Shown here: piece after piece, positions 1 to 12,400 of the stretch
Numbering within the stretch: position 1 is the stretch's first letter
How the letters are laid out: every line of letters begins with the position of its first letter
Assembly (NCBI GenBank): GCA_964036195.1
Contig: OZ038451.1
Location: forward strand, 24,631,927-24,695,926
Direction of reading: 5' to 3'
DNA length: 64,000 bases
Origin: Sphaerolaimus hirsutus
Taxonomy: Eukaryota; Nematoda; Chromadorea; Monhysterida; Sphaerolaimidae
Position numbers and translations under genes: made by a program
The notes under the pieces: model-generated
The model's database searches: none
Seen by the model: only the letters and a program-made list of their open reading frames with translations
What the model was told of the DNA's origin: nothing

Positions 1-3000
1 GCCTACTACGGGGTCGGGGGGCGGAGTCTCGACTGCCCCGTCTGCGATTGGTGCGACGGATTTGGGTTTGGGATAGGTGATGGTACGTGGATGCGGCGGT
101 CTGTGCCGGTGCGCATGTAATCCCGGTGCACATTTTGGCCAAATAATTTCCGCATTTTTCCATCACACTGATATTTTATAAGTAAATCGGTCGTCGTTCA
201 TAAGTAAATCGGTCTTCGTGCTGTCAATTCTCTACAAAATACACCGAATGGCGTGCCAGTTGCTGTATGTATGCATAATTTACAAAATTAGAGATTCTTG
301 GCGCCAATAACAATGGGTCTACATGTGCACTGGGTTTACATGCGCATCGGGTTTTCGCCGATGCGGCTTCCATTCAGCGTGTAAAGGTATCGTTGGAAAA
401 AAAAGAAAAGGAACGACACGAAAAAATGACACGACAAGACAAAGACAAATGAAACACGAGTGAAACCGCCACCAAACACAGAACCTCACACCACATCCAC
501 ACATCAACCTGATAGCGATGGCAGTGGTCTGGAGCGCCTGCTAACGACCCTGACCATCACTTGTCCACCGGGACCCGTCTGCGAGCCGGAATTTGAACCA
601 TCCCCGAGATCGGCGGTCTCGCCGCTGCCGCCGGCGCCTATGCTGCTCACCACAGCGGGGGAGCCTGTTCGAAGGTTCCATTTGTTGGCACACTGCCAAT
701 TGGCCGGCACAAAGGACTGGGGTTAAGCGAAAGTAGGCGTGATTTTAGAAGACTGCACGAATTTGGGGGACTGAGTAAACGGCGCGGAGCGGTGGAGAGG
801 CGACGCGACACGTTGCAAAATTATTGGACGCATGGAAATGGACACGTTGTAAAGTGAGCGCGCGGGCTGTCGCCTACCATAAATCGCCTCTATATAAAAT
901 GCATGTGAACGTGACACAGATGCTGACAAACCGCCGTAAATATTTATCGTCGCATATATTTAGTAAGAATTAGTTTATTCGGGGTTGTAGATGATTCGCA
1001 CACGCTGCTACTACGAACGCATGCTTATTAGTGGGAATCCTACCAATAAAACACGCCACTCTACAAATTACTGCTTTAGTAAATTACGGTTTGAAAATCA
1101 GAATGAAAGTACAGTGTGATTGGCATAGGCAACAGCGTGTTTAATTCTGATCCCAATTGATCAATTTCGTATGGTTCAATCGAAACATAGAAGAAAAGCA
1201 TTGGTCAATGTCGATAAAAGTTCTAGAAAAAAAACCTTTACGTAATTTATTTTATTTTCAAGGTATAAATTTGACATTTTGACATGATGTAGGCCATTTG
1301 TGTACACCCGGTGTACAATTGATCTGTTGAGAACAATACCGACTGCAGCTAGAATGGATCACCCTGTACCATTATTCTGCGGCTAAAATACTCGGTTAAA
1401 AATGAACGAATCGCAAAAGCAACCCAAAGCAAGTGCCCTAAATTCGATCGTTACCGGACTGATTGACTAGGTAGGCTTCATCGTCAGCGACATCCTCCAC
1501 CCAGCCTACACACACAAAAGTTGGCAACAAATAGTTAATATCGCAGATAGACTCCGCCCACATACCAATTTGGGTGTGCAGCGGCCGCTGGGGGCCGCAG
1601 AGCAATTTGAAGCAACCCTTGAGTAGAATCTCGTACTTTGCCAGCTCGCAGCGTTCGATTACATCGACTATGTCCTGGCGAAGTTCGGTCATCGATTCGA
1701 AAGACATTCTGAGAGTGGGTTAGTGGGTTGTGGAAATGAGGTAGGTGGGATGATTGGAGGGAGTATGATGGGGAAAGGTGAGAATTGGTGAGATTTGTTA
1801 CAGATTCTATTTGGCTGACGCCGCCAACAGGATGTTTATCACAATTTTTTGGAATTTTTGAGAGAAAAAAATTACAGCGAGATATTTTCGATTCAAGCGA
1901 ACGACCGGGGAACACCCTTCCAGCACCTACGGAACCAGACTGACGTTTTCTTTGAACCATTCAGACTCGAATCTTTCAAAAATTCGCGCGTAATACTCAA
2001 ATATATTAAACAATATTAACCTGGGCACCAAGTCATCGCCAACGACGCACGAACACACAAAACTCTCTGTGAGTGCAACACCCGCCTGGTTTACTACGCA
2101 GCCGGGAGGGGAAAATGAAACCACTCGCACGTTTGGATAGCGTCGTCTGCGAAAAAAGTTGGGATATACTCAACTCAGTAGCGCAAGACATTCCGTATTT
2201 TATTGGCAGCAGAATGAAAGCGCTGCGCACACTAGTACACCACCGAAATTTGGGAAACTCATAAATCTGTTTTGAACACATTTGAGTAAACTAGAATGTG
2301 GAGTCTGTCAACTGCAGTTGACGGCGATCAACAATAATTCAATCTTCTACACTCAAATGCATTCAAAACAGATTTATGCGTTTCCCAAGTTTCAGTGGTG
2401 TACTAGTGTACACAATAGAGTAAACACGGATCCGATTACACGAAACCTCTCATGTTTCCAAAACAAACCAAAAAACTTCCACGCCCACCTCAAAAACATG
2501 CCCACAAGTGCCGCAACGCCAGCGCCCAAACTGTGACCAGTTATAGTCAAATTATAGTCCGGGTACAAGACGAACATGTCGTCGAGCACGTGGTGCTTGT
2601 CGAGCTCGGCGAGCACGTGGTGGGCGACGCGCATCATGCCCCGGTGCACGCGCACGCCGCCGTCCAGCGAGTCAGTTGACAGTGGAGTTGACGAAGGTTG
2701 CTCTGATACACTGCGAGCGGATGAGGATTTCGTTTTGATTGCTTTGAAGTGACGTGAACTGTGGATAAGGACTGTAGGGTTCGGATAAATAATCAAGGCC
2801 GTATCCAGGGGGCGGGGGCTGCAGCCCCCCCCCCCGTTCCCGTGATGAGACCTGAAAAACACCGGAAAATGCTACTTTCGGGACCTTTTTGCGAGGTGTA
2901 ACGCAAAAAAAGAAGAGCGTAAGCGCGCATTTTCCCCCCAGACATGAGGAATATCACCAAATTCTATTAAAATTCACTCGACGGTGTGTTTTTGCTGAAT

Positions 3001-6000
3001 TTGTATGTATATTTACATACATATACGGCGTTTCATGGCGCTGGCGCCAACACCAATGGCGCCATGGCGTGGCGCCTACTACTGGCATACGCGATATGGC
3101 GCCATTCCGTCCATTATAGGTGAAAATTTAGGCGGGGGCTGAGCCCCCCCCCCCACCCCCCGTTCGCCGTCTTCCGTAAACAAGCAGCCCCCCGCTCAAA
3201 AATCCTGGATCTGTGGAATAAACGTCAACGGAATAACAAACGTCCCTGTGGATAACTATTTACACATCATTTAAAAGATGGTGGCGGTAACTCATTTCAT
3301 ATTGATCATCGATATTCACATTTTATATTACCAATATTTACATATTATATTACCAATATTTACATATTATATTACCAATATTTATGTTATTCAACTTGGA
3401 TGGCCGGTCTTTTTCAACGTGTTTTTTTCAAAGACGCTGTTAAAAAAAGCAAGACATCGAACCCGTTTTTAAACGTTTTGGTTAAACCGTGTCGTAAAAA
3501 CGTTTTCCATCCCTAATAGCACTATTTTCATCCAATCACTGCTAGGGTTCAAACGGGATCCCGATCCCGAATCCCGAAAGGTCAATCCCGATCCTGAAAT
3601 CTCAAAAAGCTAATCCCGATCCCGGAAGGCCAATCCCGATCCCGAAATCCCAAAAAGCCAATCCCGATCCCGAACAGTCAATCCAGTTTGAACCCTAATC
3701 CCTGCTACAAAAATCCCAGCTCAGCTCAAGCCGCACAGCCCAAAACAACGTACACATCACTCTGCTGGCCGCCGGTGCTGAGCGGCAGCGACGCGGGCAG
3801 CGCGGCCAAGTCGGTGACCACGTCGCGCAGCGACATCGACCCGCGAATGGCGATGACGATCGTGCGCGTGCTCACGTCAGCGCACGCCACGAAGGGCACC
3901 TGCGGTCGACAGGGTTTCCAGAGTTGACTATTGCCGCAAAAGGAGAAGTGAAATGCGAAGTGAAAAGTGTAGGGGATTGTTTTTGAATAGGGCAACATTT
4001 TCGATTGCAAAGTTGGGCAGGTAAGCGCAAAAATTGGCACTTTTTCCACTAATCATAATTACCATCATCAGGAAAAAAATGAGTTTCTAAGTCAGAATTC
4101 ATCCTTTAAGTTTTTTTATTATGTTTTATATTTAATTTTCCCTTCTAATTTCACTTCAATTTGAACTTGGTCTACTTTTGAGGCGTGAGTGTAAAAAAAT
4201 ACAAATTATCCACCTCGAAAATTTGATTGTGAAACGAAACGTAGAAGAGTTCCGCATCTCTGATATTTGTAGTCAATAGAAAAGCGGCGGTATTGCACCG
4301 ACAGCAGTTGTCTCGTCGGACCAGCACCTGAAGTAAATGTTGTATTAAAAAAAGATTGGCAACAGTTTTTCAGATATTTTAAAAGTTCAGACAAGGCATG
4401 AAAATTTTGAGCACTTCTCGAGTAGATGTTTTACAAGTTTGCGTGGGAGCGTCCTATTCACAAACATTCCATGTTGTTTTCATAGATTTCGTAGCATTTT
4501 TCGTTTAAAGGAAATTAAATATATCCATAATTACTGATGCACAAAAAAATATGATCCTCAATAGGATACACTAGTAAATATGTTTAGCGAGGGCTCAAAT
4601 TTGCACATTTATGCATGCTTTATAAATGCCAACCAGTTACGCGATTTTGAAAACCTTTTAATATTTAAAAAACGTGTTTAAACACAGGCCGATTCATAGA
4701 ATATAGTGCCTTTTTCAACCTAGCTACAAAATATATTAAAACCATCGCACAAAAGCAATTCACCTGGTCGCATCTGCACCTGTCGCAGCACCTGACCGAG
4801 TTGACGAGAGCGGCCCAAGGTTCTAAACCACAGTTGTTCCACACGTAGTACGGCCAGCCGTAAATCGCCAGTGCGAACTGCACCATGCGTGAAGCGTACT
4901 GAACATTCATCCAGTCCGGCACCGGCCCGCTTTCAGCCAGGCCGGCTGAAGATTGTGGATGAAAAGTGACGTTTCAGTGTGAAAATGTGAGGTTCTAAAG
5001 GTTGGGTGTTTATAGCGTTCCAAAAATTGGGTTTTTTTAAGAGAATATAATTAAATATTATATTAGAAAATCACTCATAAAATAAAATATAATCAAATCT
5101 CTTAAAAAATTAACCAACCCCCACCAGGGAAAAACCCTAGAAAAATATAACTAAATAAAAAATTATATTTTTAAAATATATACTTCCCGAGTATTTTGGA
5201 ACGCTAGGTTGACGTGACAATGAACAAAGACAAACGCAGCGAGTGAAGCGGCTCGATCGGCCTCGACTTGAGCACGGTGTACTCCTGGTTGGCGAGCATC
5301 AACAGACCGGCCCACACGTCGGTCGGCACCAGGTCCAACTCGTGCATGTGGAACACGTCGGTTAACAGGTCGGCCACGTCCTCGAATGCGGCCTGCGGGA
5401 GCACGTTCATAGACCAAGTGTTTTAGACATTGATAGATATTTCAGAGTCGAAAACATGGAACCTTTTAGATACGACGTCTAGGGATGAAAAGACGTTTTT
5501 TAAACCAAATTTAACAAAATAAATTATTATTTTTTTAAAAACGTTGGAAAAACGCCGGCCGTCCATGCGTAACATCATATTTACATTCTTATGTGACGTG
5601 ATGGTAAAAGTGAAAAGTGGGTAATGTGACAGGCTATCCAGGCTTCAATTTGTCCCTGTGACAAACGACCTGTAAGCATAGGGGATTTTGGGGTTAGCAT
5701 TTTGGGGGGGGGGTTAGCCGGTCAACACGCGTTAATAACTCGGGAACCGCTCGGCGAAAAATGTTGAAATTTGGATATGTTATGGTTTCAGGTCGGGGCT
5801 CTTCCAGAATCCGACGATTTTTTTCTACGACCCCCCAGACCGGAGATAGGGGGGTCTATAAAAACACTGTAATTTGCGTTTTTTTGGGTGTCGCCAAGAA
5901 CATGCAAACTTTGAACATCAATAGCTCGGTCATTTGTTAACCGATTTTAGTCATTAAAATGTTAAAATGATCACAAATGTTCGGAGAGTTCATTTCTGAG

Positions 6001-8592
6001 GTCAAATCGAAGATACACATTTGTTTATATATCGATTTAGCCCGATTTCGACATGCAAAATTTCCGCAAAAGTTTGCTTTTTGAACATGCTATCCTATTC
6101 TCCTGATCGAGAGAAACCCAATGAAACAAAATTGAGATCGATATCTCTTTCCGATCAAAAGTTATGGCGCTTCAAACTTTTCCCTCCCATCCACATAAAT
6201 AAGCACATGCATGCAACTTCAAAACTCCATATCTCGGCCATTTCTCAGCCGATTTTCACTGATGAACACTTAAAATGATCAGAATGACATGTAGATATCA
6301 TTTTTATCCACAGTTTATTTGTATGCATTTTCATTATGACAATTTAATTCAAGAGTTCGCATTAATTTCTTGTATGGGAAATCTGCTGCAATATAGGGAT
6401 AATCTGGTCCTAAAAATGAAATCTCCATGTTTTTCTGATCATTTTAAGTGTTCATCAGTGAAAATGGTGAGAAATGGTTGAGATATGGAGTTTTGAAGTT
6501 GCATGCATGTGCTTATTTATGTGGATGGGAGGGAAAAGTTTGAAGCGCCATAACTTTTGATTGGAAAGAGATATCGATCTCATTTTGTTTCATTGAGTTT
6601 CTCTCGATCAGGAGAATAGGATAGCATGTTCAAAAAGCAAACTTTTGCGGAAATTTTGCATTTCGAAATCGGGCTAAATCGATATATAAACAAATGTGTA
6701 TCTCCGATTTGACCTCAGAAATGAACTCTCAGAACATTTGTGATCATTTTAACATTTTAATGACTAAAATCGGTTCACAAATGACCGAGCTATTGATGTT
6801 CAAAGTTTGCATGTTTTCGGCGACACCCAAAAAAACGCAAATGACAGTGTTTTTATAGACCCCCCCTATCTCCGGTCTGGGGGGTCGTAGAAAAAAATGG
6901 TCGAAATCTGGAAGAGCCCCGACCTGAAAACATAATATATCCAAATTTCAACATTTTTCGCCAAGCGGTTCCCGAGTTATTAACACGTGCTGACTGGCGA
7001 ACCCCCCCCCCCCCAAAAAAAATGCTAACCCCAAAATCCCCTATGCCTGAAGTCCAGTGTGACGAATCGTCCCAACACCTACAAAACATATACAAAAAAA
7101 TCGCCCCCCAAAAAGCCACCTTAGCATTATCATCCGGATTAGCGCAAACGCACAACACCCTCAATCTTCTCCTCCACACTCTCTTAGCCCTCTCCCTAGC
7201 CAAACTATACTCTGAACTGTGCACGGCGCCGAGCGGGTCGAACACCAGGAAGAGGCCGAGCACGAAGATGATCACCACGAGCCACTCGAGCACGACCGTG
7301 GCCGCTACTGAATGGATCACGTAGGACGTGCAGTCGGAGAGGGGTTCTGGGGGGAGGGGGATGTGTGAGGGGGTTGTTGGGGGTGATCGGTGACAGTTTC
7401 AGAGCCTGTTAAGTGTCAAATGTCAAGTAAAATGTCATGTAAAGTGTGAATTGTCATGTAAAATGTCATGTAAAGTGTCAATTGTAGTGCTAGTTCAGTA
7501 ATAAAAATTTCACTTTTGGTTTTGATTGACATTTTACATTACATTTGACACTTTACTTTACAGTTTCAGGGTCTAGGATTGGCTATGTTTCAGGGTTATG
7601 TTGAGTGAAATTTTCGGACAAGACTGTGTAGTTTCAATGAACTGGTTTGAAATTTCAGTTTGAATGTTAATCGGAAAAATGAAAAATTCTGTAAAAAGTG
7701 CGCTGCAAAATTGATCCCTGTCAATTAGCCGTTTAGCCGAAAATTGAAACACTGGCTGTTAATCACTTGAAAGGCTCTGATAAAATATGAAACTACTAGT
7801 GGTAGGTTACAACTCACGCGCAACTGCCACAGTTCCATAAACATTAATCCCAATCTCAGTCAAAAACAGCGGCACTCGAAGGTATATTATCAAAGACAAG
7901 TGCCTTCTTGGATACGAGTCGAGGATCGTTCCTTGCGCAGATACATAGGCCGTCAAGAAGCAAAGCGCTATTAGCTGAAAAAAGCAATCATGTAACACCG
8001 ATATAAATGATAAAGATTTTCACACGGATTTCATGTGAGGACAACACGGAAGTTCAAAAAAAAAAGATGAAATTTAGAGAAACAAAATAGATGGAAAAAA
8101 TAGATGAAACAGAAAGTCTTTCTGATATAAATGTATGAGTCATGCACTTTACATTGACTTTACACTACATTTACACAACTTTTTTACAAACATTAAACAT
8201 TCATTTTCAATCCAAATGTGATATATATGGAAAATTTCATCTATTTTTCAACTCGGGTATTGTCCTCACATAAAAACCGCGTCAACGCGTAAATTCTAAA
8301 AAGTAAAACACCACCACGTCACCAACCGTTGCATTAAGCACCAGCAGCATAAGAATATATGTAGCCAAATGCTGACCATCCGGACAGTGGTACTCAGTCG
8401 GAAAAAAGTATAACCCGAAAGCCACCGCGAACCTGCGTTCGGAACAAGTCACAAAAACGTCCGGAAATTGGAAAAGTGCCAGAAAAAAGCAACACACCAG
8501 AAAAACCGCAAGATTCCTTCGGCTATGTTGGGAAATACGAAGTCGTCGGAACCGATGGCCCACCGGCGTCCGAAAACGCACAGCGACGGCAT
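1..8592 (-). CDS. DAGLB: Diacylglycerol lipase, beta-like (13 exons visible, 3' end off window)
   Basis: Membrane sn-1-specific diacylglycerol lipase, which makes 2-arachidonoylglycerol. In-phase exons from the ATG at 8592 are: 8498-8592, 8287-8432, 7818-7931, 7120-7346, 5236-5392, 4764-4945, 4214-4327, 3756-3899, 2489-2700, 2021-2146, 1566-1708, 509-664 and 1-41 (partial). All junctions are GT-AG and the phases sum to 619 codons (human DAGLB is 672 aa). The N-terminus reads FGRRWAIGSDDFVFP, as in DAGLB. Four hydrophobic segments follow in exons 1-4, then a Cys-rich NCCRCN segment, IRGSMSLRDVVTDL, and the lipase elbow GHSLGAG with Ser at about residue 450. The likely catalytic Asp is in DDLVPR at about residue 502. 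The His-containing C-terminus is left of the window. The 2700 and 3756 boundaries are the least certain. Introns are loaded with inserted elements, including a 1.4 kb hairpin between exons 4 and 5. The gene is divergent from the TLC gene at 9413. Confidence 0.93.
2225..2412. mobile_element. CACTAGT-type palindromic element in a DAGL intron
   Basis: GCACACTAGTACACCACCGAA ends are mirrored by GGTGTACTAGTGTACAC, with inner arms ATAAATCTGTTTTGAA / TTCAAAACAGATTTAT. It is a relative of the element at 18008. Confidence 0.6.
2797..3215. mobile_element. CAGGGACGTATCC-type hAT-like element in a DAGL intron
   Basis: CAAGGCCGTATCCAGGGGGC ... AAAAATCCTGGATCTGTG with paired runs of C/G and an inner GGCGCCATGGCG block (3030-3110). 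Confidence 0.55.
3309..3385 (+). repeat. AT-rich tandem repeat in a DAGL intron
   Basis: About three copies of a 24-bp unit, ATATTACCAATATTTACATA. Confidence 0.8.
3543..3697. mobile_element. hAT-like MITE, TAGGGTTCAAACGGGA type (DAGL intron)
   Basis: The termini TAGGGTTCAAACGGGATC and CAGTTTGAACCCTA enclose repeated AATCCCGATCCCGAA. The flanks ATCACTGC and ATCCCTGC form a 7/8 target duplication. Confidence 0.75.
5677..7045. mobile_element. 1.37-kb long hairpin in a DAGL intron
   Basis: The arms CATAGGGGATTTTGGGGTTA ... TAACCCCAAAATCCCCTATG match at about 95% over roughly 600 bp on each side. A loop of about 150 bp lies at 6283-6433. No open frame with family similarity was seen. Confidence 0.85.
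7397..7575. mobile_element. Decayed relative of the introner-like family in a DAGL intron
   Basis: TTTCAGAGCCTGTTAAGTGTC ... GACACTTTACTTTACAGTTTC is a foldback of the same TGTAAAATGTCATG-type repeats, with eroded termini. It lies in the 7347-7817 intron. Confidence 0.45.
8433..8497 (-). other. 65-bp minimal intron 1 of the DAGL gene
   Basis: The donor reads CTG|GTGTGT and the acceptor CGCAG|G. Removing exactly 65 bases joins FFW to FAVAFGLYFF, which restores the first membrane segment expected for DAGLB. Reading through instead meets a stop. Most other introns of this gene are 0.3-1.7 kb, so this one gives the minimal intron size for the genome. Confidence 0.85.
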
Positions 8593-9412
8593 CTTGTCGC
8601 CGCGTTTGAAACCTCTAAGCGACGTTTGCTGCAACGGAGAGCCCCCCGGAAGCCCGGGTATTTTTCATTTTTGGAAGCGGGACGGAGATCTTATCTGAAG
8701 TTGGCAGTTGGCCAAAATTTTCGAAATCGTTATTAATAAAATAGGCTAAAATGGGTATAAAAGCACGTATGTAGACGAAAATAGCAATTATGAAAGTAAA
8801 AATCGCCAAAATAGAGCAAATTTTAGCAATTATGAGCAAAAATTGGGGGAAAATCCGTACATGTACAATACGCAACCGGTAAAATGGACGTAGGCCAACT
8901 TTTCATATGACCCGATCCGTTTATGAGATAAGTCCATAAGTCCCCTTGAGATACAAGAACTGTCCTAAAAAAAATTCCACGCAGAATATTCTGCGTTATC
9001 ACTATAATGCCTCCGACAGAACGATGTAAATATTCGACGAAAAATGTTATCGACTGGCTCCGATCGAGATTGCCTTTTATTTGCATCCTCATGTTTTTCC
9101 GCTTTTTAATGTCAGCAAAATTTATTTGAATATAGCGCTTCTTTATGTTTTAATTTTTCAGCTATTTCACAACAAAATTTCACGGCAAATTTAATGAAGT
9201 GTAAGCTACAAATAAAGTTCATGTTTCCCCGTGATTAACTGCTCCAGATTTAGGTCAGATAGAACAGTATTTACATAAAACATATTTATTTTATAAATCT
9301 TTACATTTTACTTCCTTCATTATTGAAGCCCCCACCCCATCAAAACATATCCCCATCCTATATACCAGTTAAATAAATTCCCTAAAAATATTCCATTAAA
9401 CCCTCGTTAATT
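8593..9412. promoter_or_regulatory. Divergent intergenic (bidirectional promoter) region
   Basis: These 820 bases separate the DAGL start (- strand, 8592) from the TLCD4-like start (+ strand, 9413). No coding exon or recognised element was found. AT-rich stretches near 9340-9400 could hold the TLC-gene promoter, but no clear TATA box or initiator can be assigned. A shared promoter is inferred from geometry only. Confidence 0.4.
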
Positions 9413-12400
9413 ATGGGCGCGGCGCCTATATATGGCTGCATTGCAATTTGCACATTGACTTCAATGTTTATTTCACTGTGTGTAATTCTAAATCACTACA
9501 TTCCAAGGTTGGAGAAAGTAAAGAAGGCAAGGATTAGTAATGAGTGAGTGAGGCTCCAGTCCGCAGAGCTATGGATAATTACGTATTACTTCGAATTACC
9601 CCCCTTCAATTGAATAGTGAAGGAATAGATACTGAAAATGAATACTGAAGGAATAAATACTTCAATTGAATACTGAAAATACTGAAGGAGTAATCACCCA
9701 CTCTAAAAGCCCCCCCCCTCACCCCTAGAATTTATGTATCCTGGTGCCGGTACTTATCTAAACCTGCTACACATCCTGGCCCGTGACACATCTAGTGCGC
9801 CCACTACACATCTGTACCCGCTACTCATCTATCACTTGGAAGCAGAAGGATGGTTGCCAGCAGCAGCTGGCTGGCGTACCCAGTAAACATCAAGAACATG
9901 TCTGGTGGTGGCTGGTTGGCTTGTACCCAAAAGACTTAGAGCTACATTTTTCACTCTATTGCAAGAAACCTATATCAAAATATTTTGTAAATTTTTATAT
10001 AAATAGTTGTTTAAATGAAATGATTTTAAATGAAAGAACAGAAGCTCATAAACCAAATACATTACTGACAGATACTTTGATACAGGTGTCTAAAAAATAG
10101 AGTGAGAAAACGTAGCTCTAAATCACAGCAAGAAATGGGTGTGTGATGTGCCATGAAGTGTCTTCATGTTGACACTTCCCGACGCTGTGAAGCGCTGGTT
10201 GGCGCTTCCCGACGCTGTGAAGCGCTGGTTGGCACTTCCCGGCACTTCACAACCATGCAAAGTATGCTGTAATAGTTAGTGAAGTGCACTTCATGAACTT
10301 TTATCACTGTAATGATAGGTGAAGTGTGTGGAAGACACTTCACAAACAATCTCGAAAAACTTTGTGATGTGTGGTGAAGTGTGTGGAAGTGTCTTCACAG
10401 ACACCAATTCACGCACATCCAGCCCGCTTCCACACACTTCACGAACCTATTTTTTTGCTGTGAATCCTGTGAGTGATATGCCAATCAGCCGCTGTTGCTA
10501 GACATGTCCTTGATGTTTACCAGCTGTGCCACCCAACTGCCATGCCATTAACAACCTTTTTTATGTGTGTGCCGCTTTGGTGGTTCATAGATACACAGTG
10601 CATATTGCATGAAATCTGCAACTGTGGATGTGTAGTGGGTACATAAATATGAGTAGCGAACAGCACTAGATGAGTGGTGGGTCTAGATGAGTAGAGGGTT
10701 TAGATGAGGAGCTCGCCCTACCCAAATTAAACTGCCTCAAATTTCACTAGCAAAATAATAAAACCCCTGTGGGTATTTTGAGGATCTACAGTGGTCTATG
10801 TAATGTGGGCCATACAGTGCAATTTGTCATAATATGTGTTCCATCATTTTAAAAGACAAGGAAAAAAATTATCATCGCATTGCACTGCGTCCGATCAGTA
10901 CTACAATCACTAAATGATAGTGTGCTACATTTTCAGAATAGTCTCATCATTTCATGCTGTGATATGTGGAGTTTGCGGTCTCTATGTTATTTCTAACACA
11001 CACTTCGATGTCCTGAATGCTCAGTAAGTTTCACTTTTAAGTGAGGGTCACTTGCACAAACACAGCCAAATATTTTTTAGAAAAGATTCTGTGTGTAGTT
11101 AGGTAAATATATACATAGTAATTACTAGTAGTTTCTGGCATTATTTCAAAAAAATTGGAAAACTCACCAACTTTTAATGCATTTAAGTGCACCAGAATGA
11201 GTTAGGTTACCTATTTAGTTCTCCCCACCGCATTCTTGTGAATTCAAAGTGTTCAATGTAAAATTGTAAAAAATCTATTAAATATATAAAATTATTCCCT
11301 TGCAGGCACTGGTTGATAGATATTTATGTCTGGATATGGGCAGGATATGGGTTCTATGACACGCTGTCCCTTTATTATATTTATAAACTGGACAAAAGTG
11401 TTGCCGTTGACCAATGTAAAAAAGGTGTAATTGGATTCATTTGTGGTCCAGACAAGTTGTACATATTCCATCATGTTGGCATTCTAATGCTGGCCATACC
11501 ACTGTGGATGGTTCGCTGCAAACATTTTCTTTTAATTTGCGGAGATCTACAATAATAACTGCAGTATCTACTTCTAAATGTTGATAAGTCCAAATTTCCT
11601 AGTCTATGCTGCATCGTCTATAGGCGATCCCCTGTGAAATCGCCTGTGGGCCAAGTAAATGGCTCAAACTTTTCGTAATACAATTTTCACCTGATCACTC
11701 GCATTGAGTCACCTTCTCTAATCGTCTTGTATTCTGTCTTTCAAGGCCGTTTTTAGGGCAGAATACAAGACAATTAGAGAAGTTGCTTCAATGCGAGTGA
11801 TCAGGTGAAATTTTTATTTAAAAAAGTTTGAGCCATTTACTTGGCCCACAGGGGATTTCACGGGGGATTGCCTATATGAACTTTTAGACAAATGTTGGGG
11901 CTTACTTTTGTATGGGCTAAAGTCGTCCATCAAGTTCGGCCGCGGCACAATTTAAAAAAAAATTTTTTGATGTGTCTACGGGTGGGTGATCAGCGGTGTA
12001 CCACACAGATCTGGGGGAAATCACTAAAAATAGATAAATAGCTGGGCAATTTGGGGGTTACACCCTATTGGAGACCCCTGATGCTTCCCAATTGATCTTC
12101 TAAATAAAATTTAACTCATTGTACTTTTTTTAACAAAAACGTGTGCCGGATCCATTTGATTTTTTAACAAAATGGACTGGTACTGAAGTGAGTCGCCAGA
12201 AGCCGCCCCACGGGGTATAGTAGGGGTGGGTGTTGTCTACCCTCTCCCCAAATTTCAGCTCCTTACTGCCCCCACAGTTGGAGATATGGCAGTCGCAGTG
12301 TCAAAAATCAAGTGGGTGCCACATCTGAGTGGGACACCAAAAAAGCCAAAAAAATTTGCATATACTGCAACCCACCCTGTAGTGAGTTGCAATGGCCTCC

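Noticed and set aside
5677-7045. Autonomous transposon in the 1.37-kb hairpin
   Set aside because: No transposase-like frame. It is an inverted duplication with only a 150-bp loop.
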